Below are positions 6,695 through 13,687 of a stretch of 21,617 nt of DNA, piece after piece. Numbering within the stretch: the first letter of the stretch is position 1; every line of letters starts with the position of its first letter. A program made the position numbers and the translations under genes. The notes beneath the pieces are model-generated. The model saw only the letters and a list, made by a program, of their open reading frames with translations, had not been told where the DNA came from and searched no databases. Origin of the DNA: Gammaproteobacteria bacterium UBA3532 (GTDB lineage Bacteria > Pseudomonadota > Gammaproteobacteria > Enterobacterales > UBA3532); assembly GCA_002376965.1 (NCBI GenBank), contig DFOV01000388.1:1-21617 (forward strand), in the 5' to 3' direction.

Positions 6695-9600
6695 TTATTT
6701 AAAGAGCGTTTGGAGTTTGTCCCATAGCTGTTGGGCAGTGAAGGGTTTAAGCAGCTTGTTTCTAACCAGCTCTTCAAGCTCGCCAACATCTTGGTCCTGA
6801 ATACGGCTATAGCCACTCATGAACAGAATCTTGGTGTTTGGATGGTTGGCGATAATTTCCTGAGCGAGCTCATAACCACTCATATGCGGCATGATGATGT
6901 CGCTAATTACCGCATCGACGGAGGTTTCGTTTAGTATACTCAGCGCTTGCTTAGCACTTTGAGCGATCAAGACACGGTAGCCTCGCTTTTCCAATAATTC
7001 CTGGCATAGCTCGCGATAGGCTGGCTCATCATCAACGACAAGGATCTTTTCATTATGCAATTTAATATTGCGCTTTACTTCGCTATCACTTGTCGGCTGT
7101 TCTGTGTGCTCGCCTGCTGACTGAACAGGGAAATAGAGTATAAAGCTGGAGCCTTGGCCTTCTTCGGATACCACCTGAACCGTTCCCTTGGTGCGTTGCA
7201 TAAATCCATAGACTTGGCTTAGGCCCAATCCTGTGCCATCGTCACCTTTGGTTGAATAGAATGGTTCAAAGATACGTTCGAGGGTTTCGGCAGGTATGCC
7301 GCAGCCGTTGTCGGCGACGATAACACTAATATAGTCACCAGGTGTGAGGTTTAGGGGACGAGCATCATTGTCATCATGTAATGTAAGGTGCTTGGTTGTA
7401 ATGCTGATATCGCCCGCACCTTTCATGGCATGCATGGCATTGATACATAGGTTAACAATGGCATCATTAAAATCATTCTTATCCAGCGCGACAGGGCATG
7501 GCTCTGAGGCCAGGTATAGCCAGATATTGATACTTGGAGTGAGGGTGGTTTTTAACATATCCAGCGAATCAGATAACAAACGGTTGAGATCTTCAGGTTG
7601 CGACTGGACTGCCTTGGATTTGCTGAATGACAACAGCTTCTTGGTGAGATTGGCTCCACGTAGGGTGGCTTTTTGTATTTCTTTTAGATATTTCGATTCT
7701 TTCTCCGAGAGTTCTGCCCTCATTTGCAATAGCTCACAATAGCCTTGGATTGCACCTAGTAGATTGTTAAAGTCGTGAGCAATCCCGCCCGTCAGCTTAC
7801 CTAAGGCCTGCATTTTTTGTGACTGACGAAGTTGTTTCTCTTGAAGTTTGAACTGACTGAGATCGCGAATAAAGCCCATAAAGCGCTTCTGTCCTTGCCC
7901 GTCTGGTGTTAGCTCTACCACCATAATATGGACTGGAATCAGCTCACCAGATAGCTTCTTGGCCATTAGTTCACGGCTGACTCCAATAAATCGTCGGATG
8001 CCACTATCCATATAGTTTTTTATGTATTGGTCGTGGTGCATCGCGTGTTCATCTGGAACCAGTACCGCAACGTTTTGCCCGAGCAGCTCTTCTGGCGTGT
8101 AGCCAAACATGGCTGGAGCTATATCATTAAACTTTATAATGATTCCTTTCTGATCGATGGTTATCACCGCATCTTTGATGGCGTCTATGATTTCACTTTG
8201 CGCCTTTTTTTGTCGTTCGAGTTCGGCTTTGGCGGCCAAGCGGTCAAGCTCGGCTCCCAGTCTGGAGCACAGGATCTGCATGAGCTCCTCAACGTGATAC
8301 CTGTCTTTGAGCGGTTTGCTATCCAGCATAACCAGAATCCCGAGAGGTTTACCTGCCTGGTCAAATATGGGGCTACCGATGTAGCTGTCGATATTCATAT
8401 CCTTTAGCAGTTCGTCTTTGGGGAAGAGACGTTGGACTGCCGTTGGGTAGACACAGCATTTCTGGCCCATTACATTGGTGCAGGGGGTGTCCTTTAGGTC
8501 ATATTGTATGTTGGGTACGATTTTTCCTTGGGCGCAAAGAACTTTGGTGGTAACTGAGCTCGCTTCATCACTATCAAGTAGCCCAATGAAAACGTAGTCG
8601 ACCCGGAATATGTCATATAGCACTTCAGTTACTGACTGAAAAAGCTGCTCATCAGTTTTGCTGGCAACGATTTGAGAGACGCGTTTGATATCTCGTTCAG
8701 CTTGACGGATCGTCGTAATATTCGATGCTTCAATAACGATAAGTGGTTCATTGTTTCTTGCGGAAAAAAAGTGCGTAAATTCCGCATTCAACCATATCGT
8801 TTTTTCGCCTTTAGGGGTAAAAGACAACTCCATCTGGCTGGGGAGCCCAGCTAGCGCTTGCTCGATGTTCGAGAGCAGCTTCTCTTTGAGCTCTGGGACT
8901 TGGGTGAGCGGCGGAATATCGTAAATAAACTCAACCGGCTCGTGGCTATATTTGGCAATATAGGCTTTGGCAGTAGAATTAAGCTCGATGAGTTTGCCAT
9001 CCCTAGTGGTGATGAGAATCAACTGGGTCGAATGATTAAATATAGCTGACAGTTGCCTTTGGGAGTCGGTTAGGGCTTGCTCCGTTTTACGCTTAATGGT
9101 TCTAAGCCAGGTAGGAAACTCTAACACTGAAATTGAAAAGCAAATGGCCATGAACAGGATACCTGTACGCACGCCTTGCACGGCTAGCCAACCTTCATGG
9201 ATCCCCCCAAGGTTGACAGCAATCTGAATAATCGATCCTGCAACGAAGCCTCCTAACCCTATGAATATAAAGCGTTGGGCCGATGTGGCTTTTGCTTCTT
9301 CTTCGCCTCCCTCTTCTGCGAACTCCTTGGACTGTTGGCGGTAGCGCACTATGCATAGTAAAAAGCAGATAATAGCCAAAGGGTAGAATAATTGGGCGTA
9401 AATTGAATAATCAGTTATCAGTGCCCAAAGCGTTACTAGACAGAGCAGGGCTATAGTCGCAAATAGCGCTTTGGTTATCGGAGTGGCTGTTATTTTGGTA
9501 AAGCCTTCATTAGTAATAAACAGGCTGATCGATATTACGCCAAGGGTTGCTGCTATTGGTAGCAACTTAGTGACTGTCCAGACACTGGCCAGCGGTAAAA

Positions 9601-10384
9601 GGTAGACAAAAAGCCCATCGTATATAGACATGGCGACTGAGAAGTTGATCAAAAAGCTGATAAGCCATAGGTGATGGCGGCGAAAATGAAACAGTAGAAT
9701 TAACGTGTTAAAGGCTATCACGACCAATAAACTGCCATAGAGCAATCCACTCCAAAGCGATGTAAATAGAGCACTCTGGTGAAACGCACTGTCATCTTTC
9801 AATGCCAGGTTGATGTGCATAGGGGCTGCGCTTTCAAAACGCAGGTAGTAAACCTTCGACTCATTCGCGGGTAATGCGAGCATATACAACAACTGATGGC
9901 TGTGTAGTTCTCGTTGCTCTATCGGAACCAAACTGCCTGTTTGATAAGGCGTGTAGGTGTTAGAGGTTTGGTCAGGCCGGTATAGCGTCATATGATGAAT
10001 GTTGTTAAATTCTTGTACCAACTTCCAGTCAGATGTTGAGCTACGGTTTTCAACAGCAATCTTTATCCAGTAAGCCGAGTCGGTTATACCAAAGGACAGG
10101 TGGTCTTGATCAAAGCGTTTAGCATGCTCATGCCACTTTGCTTGTACTTGTGCAAGGCTGAGGCTGGCTGTGGTATCTTCGAATACCTCAATGTATTTTC
10201 CCAGAGGGTAACTGCGCTCTGTTTCTAAAATCAGGTATGGATGTGCCGAATATTTCGGATTAGAAGCTTTCGAGAGTGGACAAAGCGTGGTGAGCAACAG
10301 TAGCCATACAACAAAGTAGCGCCATGAGAAATGTTGTATCAGCGTTATTGGCTGGTTTGAATTTTGCAACTTTGATTTTCGCAA
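6695..10384 (-). CDS. Hybrid 7TMR-DISM sensor histidine kinase/response regulator
   Basis: A 1229-aa inner-membrane sensor. A signal peptide (about 1-41) is followed by a periplasmic 7TMR-DISMED2-type jelly-roll (about 50-200; AYWIKIAVENRS, VYYLRFES) and seven membrane helices (about 205-410). Next come PAS (about 440-560), GAF with a Cys-containing TPCTNV..CCVYP stretch (about 570-715), a second PAS (about 735-850), HisKA with H870 in GGIAHDFNN, an ATPase domain with DNGCGIP and GTGLGLS, and a C-terminal receiver with D1162 (SDIIMPH) and KPF. DISMED2 domains are predicted carbohydrate-type ligand binders; the ligand is unknown. The start is a TTG at 10384: an in-frame stop lies 6 nt upstream and no ATG precedes the signal peptide. 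It is divergent from lapGD, which may be what it controls (inference). No cytosolic partner is encoded next to it. Confidence 0.92.
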   Translation of the reverse strand: MRKSKLQNSNQPITLIQHFSWRYFVVWLLLLTTLCPLSKASNPKYSAHPYLILETERSYPLGKYIEVFEDTTASLSLAQVQAKWHEHAKRFDQDHLSFGITDSAYWIKIAVENRSSTSDWKLVQEFNNIHHMTLYRPDQTSNTYTPYQTGSLVPIEQRELHSHQLLYMLALPANESKVYYLRFESAAPMHINLALKDDSAFHQSALFTSLWSGLLYGSLLVVIAFNTLILLFHFRRHHLWLISFLINFSVAMSIYDGLFVYLLPLASVWTVTKLLPIAATLGVISISLFITNEGFTKITATPITKALFATIALLCLVTLWALITDYSIYAQLFYPLAIICFLLCIVRYRQQSKEFAEEGGEEEAKATSAQRFIFIGLGGFVAGSIIQIAVNLGGIHEGWLAVQGVRTGILFMAICFSISVLEFPTWLRTIKRKTEQALTDSQRQLSAIFNHSTQLILITTRDGKLIELNSTAKAYIAKYSHEPVEFIYDIPPLTQVPELKEKLLSNIEQALAGLPSQMELSFTPKGEKTIWLNAEFTHFFSARNNEPLIVIEASNITTIRQAERDIKRVSQIVASKTDEQLFQSVTEVLYDIFRVDYVFIGLLDSDEASSVTTKVLCAQGKIVPNIQYDLKDTPCTNVMGQKCCVYPTAVQRLFPKDELLKDMNIDSYIGSPIFDQAGKPLGILVMLDSKPLKDRYHVEELMQILCSRLGAELDRLAAKAELERQKKAQSEIIDAIKDAVITIDQKGIIIKFNDIAPAMFGYTPEELLGQNVAVLVPDEHAMHHDQYIKNYMDSGIRRFIGVSRELMAKKLSGELIPVHIMVVELTPDGQGQKRFMGFIRDLSQFKLQEKQLRQSQKMQALGKLTGGIAHDFNNLLGAIQGYCELLQMRAELSEKESKYLKEIQKATLRGANLTKKLLSFSKSKAVQSQPEDLNRLLSDSLDMLKTTLTPSINIWLYLASEPCPVALDKNDFNDAIVNLCINAMHAMKGAGDISITTKHLTLHDDNDARPLNLTPGDYISVIVADNGCGIPAETLERIFEPFYSTKGDDGTGLGLSQVYGFMQRTKGTVQVVSEEGQGSSFILYFPVQSAGEHTEQPTSDSEVKRNIKLHNEKILVVDDEPAYRELCQELLEKRGYRVLIAQSAKQALSILNETSVDAVISDIIMPHMSGYELAQEIIANHPNTKILFMSGYSRIQDQDVGELEELVRNKLLKPFTAQQLWDKLQTLFK

Positions 10385-10482
10385 TGATAGTCACGCCATG
10401 TTGTGGCAATTCTGGCATTCTAAAAGTCTGACACTTTAACTTATCAAGATATAGACCAAATATGGGGCTTACGCAATGCAAC

Positions 10483-10509
10483 GCTCTTGCCTCCTTTCTC
10501 GGCAAGAGC
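10483..10509. promoter_or_regulatory. 27-bp perfect dyad in the hybrid-kinase/lapGD divergent promoter region
   Basis: GCTCTTGCC (10483-10491) and GGCAAGAGC (10501-10509) are perfect inverted repeats around 9 bp. There is no T-run on either side, so it is a poor terminator. The right half overlaps the predicted -35 of the lapGD promoter, which suits an operator for a dimeric regulator. Which regulator is unknown. Confidence 0.5.
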
Positions 10510-10527
10510 CAAATGTTCTCCTACAAT
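10499..10527 (+). promoter_or_regulatory. Predicted lapGD promoter
   Basis: TCGGCA (10499-10504) and TACAAT (10522-10527) are spaced by 17 bp, 4/6 and 5/6 matches to sigma70 consensus. The -10 box ends 36 bp before the lapG TTG start. On the opposite strand candidate boxes for the hybrid kinase exist (TTGATA then TAGAAT with a long 19-bp spacer) but are weaker. Confidence 0.45.
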
Positions 10528-10563
10528 TAGTAGTCAGAGTGTTATTGAGAGATCGAGTTTTCC

Positions 10564-11220
10564 TTGTTACGCCGTATTTTAACTTTTGCCCTGTTGTTGC
10601 TTATACCCGTCCTGACGTCGGGATCGAGTGATTTCGATCCGGCGGAGTTTTTTAGTAACGAGCGTCAGCAACTGGTGCGAGAGCGCTATGGCGAAGAGGC
10701 TTTTCGGCGTTTTCGTGATTGGCAGCAGCTGTTTTTAACCAGCCAGTCCTTGGATGACTTAGAAAAGCTTAATGTGGTTAATCAGTTTTTTAATCAGCTT
10801 CAGTTCAAGAATGACAAAGAAGTCTGGAGAAAGGCCGATTACTGGGCAACACCCATCGAATTCACATCTATTGGTGCGGGCGATTGTGAAGATTTTTCGA
10901 TCGCTAAATATTTTTCACTCGTTTCACTTGGTGTCGACGAGAAGAAGCTAAGAATTACCTATGTTAAAGCGCTGAAAATTAATCAAGCGCATATGGTACT
11001 TACCTATTACCCCACACCTTCTGCCATTCCTTTGGTCCTGGATAACCTTGATGGTGATATCAAGCCGGGTAACAAACGCCCTGATCTGGTTCCTATCTAT
11101 AGTTTCAATGGTCAAGGATTATGGTTGGCAAAAGAGCGGGGTAAGGGGAAGCGACTAGGACAGTCGTCTGAAATGGAAATGTGGAGCGATTTATCTAAAC
11201 GTATGCAACAGGGGTTGTGA
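10564..11220 (+). CDS. lapG: LapG-type periplasmic cysteine protease (BTLCP family)
   Basis: A 218-aa transglutaminase-like cysteine protease that in Pseudomonas cleaves the N-terminus of the giant adhesin LapA and releases cells from a biofilm. A signal peptide (about 1-20) is followed by a catalytic domain with C108 in GAGDCEDF, H143 in NQAHMVL and D160 in VLDNLDG. The H-to-D spacing equals that of P. fluorescens LapG and the C-to-H spacing is within two residues. D107 and E109 match its calcium-binding pair, so calcium dependence is expected. The start is a TTG at 10564: an in-frame TGA lies 16-18 nt upstream and no other start fits the signal peptide. lapD follows after a 1-bp gap. No LapA-like substrate is encoded in the window. 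Confidence 0.9.
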   Translation: MLRRILTFALLLLIPVLTSGSSDFDPAEFFSNERQQLVRERYGEEAFRRFRDWQQLFLTSQSLDDLEKLNVVNQFFNQLQFKNDKEVWRKADYWATPIEFTSIGAGDCEDFSIAKYFSLVSLGVDEKKLRITYVKALKINQAHMVLTYYPTPSAIPLVLDNLDGDIKPGNKRPDLVPIYSFNGQGLWLAKERGKGKRLGQSSEMEMWSDLSKRMQQGL

Positions 11221-11221
11221 C

Positions 11222-13180
11222 ATGAACTTATCCAGACTGCTTATTGTATTGATTAGCGTGCTATTTATTGCCATAGCGACAGGCAGCTTTTTTAGCAGTG
11301 TCACCAATACCCGAAACTATCTGCGGCTGCAGCAGAAAACCCATGCTGAGGATACTGCCACCAGCCTGGGGTTGGCAATTACACCGCTGATCGCCACTGG
11401 CGATGAAGCGATGCTCAATTCGATGGTGGATGTGGTGTTTGACCGCGGCTACTACGCAACGATAAAGCTGGTGTCGATGGAAGGAGAAACTATTCTGGAA
11501 CGTAGCAATACGCTGAGCTTATCCGGTGTTCCAGGTTGGTTTACCCACTTGCTGCCTTTGGATGTGCCTGATGCTGAAACGGTGATCACCAGTGGATGGC
11601 AGCAAATGGGGGTGCTAACAGTCAGCAGTCATCCTGGCTATGCCTACCGAAAACTGTGGGATAACGCTGGCCAGTTATTCTGGCTATCCCTTAGCATCGT
11701 CGTGATCGCTATCGGTAGCTTGATTGCATTAATTCACTATTTACTATCGCCATTGAAGCAAATCGAAAAGCAAGCCAATGCCATCAGCCAGCATCGTTTC
11801 GATAAGTTGGATACCAATTCATTTATTCATGAGTTTGAAAGTGTGATCCGCTCAATGAACCGTATGTCACACAAAATGGAGACGTCGATTGCCGAGCTGA
11901 GTGAATATGCTGAAGAGATGCGGCGTGAATCCTATACCGATCCGGTAACGGATCTATGGAGCCGTAAGGGCTTTGATGTGCGCTTAACCCATTTGTTAAG
12001 TACCGAAAATCACTATGGTGTGCTGGCGTTTTTTCGTATCAAGGAGTTTGTCGCCTTTAACCAGTCGCAAGGCTACCGTGCGGCAGACCATTTATTACTG
12101 CGTATCGCCTCGTTGCTGCGTATTGCGACCGAACCTTATTCAAACTCGGTGGTGGCACGTGTTCGTGGTGCGGATTTTGGTATTATCCTGCCGTCTTCCA
12201 GCCCTGAAGAGGGTGAAATGTTTGCTAAGAACCTCTGTGATGAGCTGGAAAAGTTGAACGTGAAAGGGCTTGGTATCGATGTTGGCCACTTGGGGCTGGC
12301 TACGTACCAGGATCAGGTAGACATGCAAAGCCTGCTGGCTGCAGCTGATAATGCACTGAGCCGCGCGGTGAGCATTGGTGGGGTCAATGGCTGGTACCTG
12401 TTGAAAACCGAGCAGGATGACGAGCCCAAAGAAATTCACTCGCAGCTCGACTGGCACAATATTATTAAAACCACTATTGATAACCGCGATATTTGTCTTT
12501 ATTACCAGGAAATCCGAAGCTGTCGCGAAGATCGACCGTTGTTTTACGAATGCCTGGCTCGAGTTAAGCACTTGGACGAAAAGCTTATTCCCGCTAACGC
12601 TTTCATTCCTATGGCGGAGCGATTGGGGTTGATTGCTGACTTTGATTATTTGGCTTTGGAGATGGTGCTTGATCACTTGCAAAAGAAATGGGATGCAGGG
12701 GAGGCCATGCCGCGGTTGGCGGTTAATGTTTCAGCGCATTCGTTGGGCACGCCTGGCTTTATTGAGAAATTTATTGGCTTACTGGCAATCCATCCTGAAT
12801 TAGCGCATCGAGTGTTGGTGGAAGTCAGTGAGTATGGCGCACAGCAGAATATTTCATTAACCGAGCAATTTATTCATGGATTGAAAACCTGTGGTTCGCA
12901 GATTGGGCTCGAACACTATGGTATCTGTGTCGATGTATTGAAGCATATTCAAAAGTTACCGGTAAGCTTTATTAAGGTTGATGGCAGCTTCATCACTAAT
13001 ATCCATGAAAATAAAGACAATCAACTGTTTTTGCACTCGATGGTTGGAATTGCTCATGGTTTAGGGGTGAAAGTGATTGCTGAGTGGACAGAAAAAGAAA
13101 AGGATTGGCTCATGATTAGAAAATTACAATTTGATGGAGCCCAAGGATTTTATATTGGTGCACCAAAACAATTGGATTAA
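11222..13180 (+). CDS. lapD: LapD-type degenerate GGDEF-EAL cyclic-di-GMP receptor
   Basis: A 652-aa inner-membrane receptor that binds cytoplasmic cyclic-di-GMP and then holds LapG in the periplasm, protecting the adhesin. A membrane segment (5-26), a LapD/MoxY-type periplasmic domain (27-150), a second membrane segment (152-174) and HAMP (175-230) lead into GGDEF and EAL domains. W126 (SGWQQMG) sits at the position of the Pseudomonas LapD tryptophan that grips LapG. Both enzymatic signatures are broken: GGDEF is RGADF (315-319), EAL is E443-C-L, and the DDFG loop reads EHYG, so it should bind and not turn over cyclic-di-GMP. The ATG at 11222 follows the lapG stop by 1 bp, with AGGGG in the end of lapG as Shine-Dalgarno. 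Confidence 0.93.
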   Translation: MNLSRLLIVLISVLFIAIATGSFFSSVTNTRNYLRLQQKTHAEDTATSLGLAITPLIATGDEAMLNSMVDVVFDRGYYATIKLVSMEGETILERSNTLSLSGVPGWFTHLLPLDVPDAETVITSGWQQMGVLTVSSHPGYAYRKLWDNAGQLFWLSLSIVVIAIGSLIALIHYLLSPLKQIEKQANAISQHRFDKLDTNSFIHEFESVIRSMNRMSHKMETSIAELSEYAEEMRRESYTDPVTDLWSRKGFDVRLTHLLSTENHYGVLAFFRIKEFVAFNQSQGYRAADHLLLRIASLLRIATEPYSNSVVARVRGADFGIILPSSSPEEGEMFAKNLCDELEKLNVKGLGIDVGHLGLATYQDQVDMQSLLAAADNALSRAVSIGGVNGWYLLKTEQDDEPKEIHSQLDWHNIIKTTIDNRDICLYYQEIRSCREDRPLFYECLARVKHLDEKLIPANAFIPMAERLGLIADFDYLALEMVLDHLQKKWDAGEAMPRLAVNVSAHSLGTPGFIEKFIGLLAIHPELAHRVLVEVSEYGAQQNISLTEQFIHGLKTCGSQIGLEHYGICVDVLKHIQKLPVSFIKVDGSFITNIHENKDNQLFLHSMVGIAHGLGVKVIAEWTEKEKDWLMIRKLQFDGAQGFYIGAPKQLD

Positions 13181-13301
13181 CAACAAGTAATAGTCGGCCC
13201 AAAAGTAAGTATTGGTTTTCTTACAATGTGAGTAGTGGTGTTCTGGTCATAATGTTTGTTATATCAGAGCAAATAAATCACACATTTGTGCGATTTAATA
13301 C

Positions 13302-13316
13302 TTGCAATTTTTGCAA
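13302..13316. promoter_or_regulatory. TTGCAA-TTT-TTGCAA dyad, possible operator
   Basis: Two TTGCAA hexamers, each self-complementary, sit 3 bp apart just upstream of the possible TTGTGA/TATAAA promoter. The ATTTTTGCAAC part recurs at 13597-13607, 81 bp before the amylase start. LacI-family sugar regulators use sites of this general form, but no regulator is encoded nearby. Confidence 0.3.
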
Positions 13317-13443
13317 CCTGTTATATGCTGAATTGTGAACTGATTCATAGTTTGGTTATAAAAACGACTAAATATGAGCCAGTCGCCGGAATATATAGCT
13401 AGAGCATTTATAAAAAATTTAGAGATGTGTGTTGTTATATTGA

Positions 13444-13457
13444 CTTCAAATTTGAAG
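13444..13457. promoter_or_regulatory. 14-bp perfect palindrome CTTCAAATTTGAAG
   Basis: A perfect dyad in the amylase leader, preceded by TTGA. It could be an operator half-way between the possible distal promoter and the gene. AT-rich palindromes of this size also occur by chance. Confidence 0.3.
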
Positions 13458-13687
13458 GCAATGTTGTTGGCAACGACCAATCAAATGCACAGATAACCAT
13501 GAGACTGACTCTGTCGTTTTTTGGTGTTTGAGCAACGTATCAACCTGTCTCCCCGCATTGGACGCACCTTTATAGGAATTGAAGTTGAACCTTTAGATTT
13601 TTGCAACTTCTGCGTGTCGTTGACACTCGTGTAGCAGGACTTACCAACCTCATTTAGTCATTTACTAAGTTGTCGTTGGAGACCAGA

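Larger units (their letters stand above)
13181..13687. other. Non-coding region upstream of the alpha-amylase gene
   Basis: 507 bp with no convincing gene; the region is AT-rich. It holds a TTGCAA-TTT-TTGCAA dyad at 13302-13316, a second ATTTTTGCAAC at 13597-13607 exactly 290 bp after the first (13307-13317), and the perfect palindrome CTTCAAATTTGAAG at 13444-13457. A possible promoter is TTGTGA (13333-13338) then TATAAA (13357-13362) with an 18-bp spacer; it would give a leader over 300 nt. No clear lapD terminator is present. Confidence 0.6.

Noticed and set aside
8027..8407. 126-aa open frame on the plus strand
   Set aside because: It is antisense to the GAF/PAS part of the hybrid kinase and has no family features.
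9516..9526. Eleven-base match to the dispersed repeat end inside the hybrid kinase gene
   Set aside because: It is in coding sequence and the match does not extend.
12140..12682. 180-aa open frame on the minus strand
   Set aside because: It lies entirely opposite lapD, shows no recognisable motif, and the lapD reading has strong family signatures throughout.
13295..13480. 61-aa minus-strand frame in the amylase upstream region
   Set aside because: No Shine-Dalgarno or recognisable protein; the region is better explained as regulatory DNA.
13670..13687. Earlier TTG start for the amylase
   Set aside because: It would place GGAGA inside the gene; the ATG at 13688 is correctly spaced from it and begins a clean lipoprotein signal.
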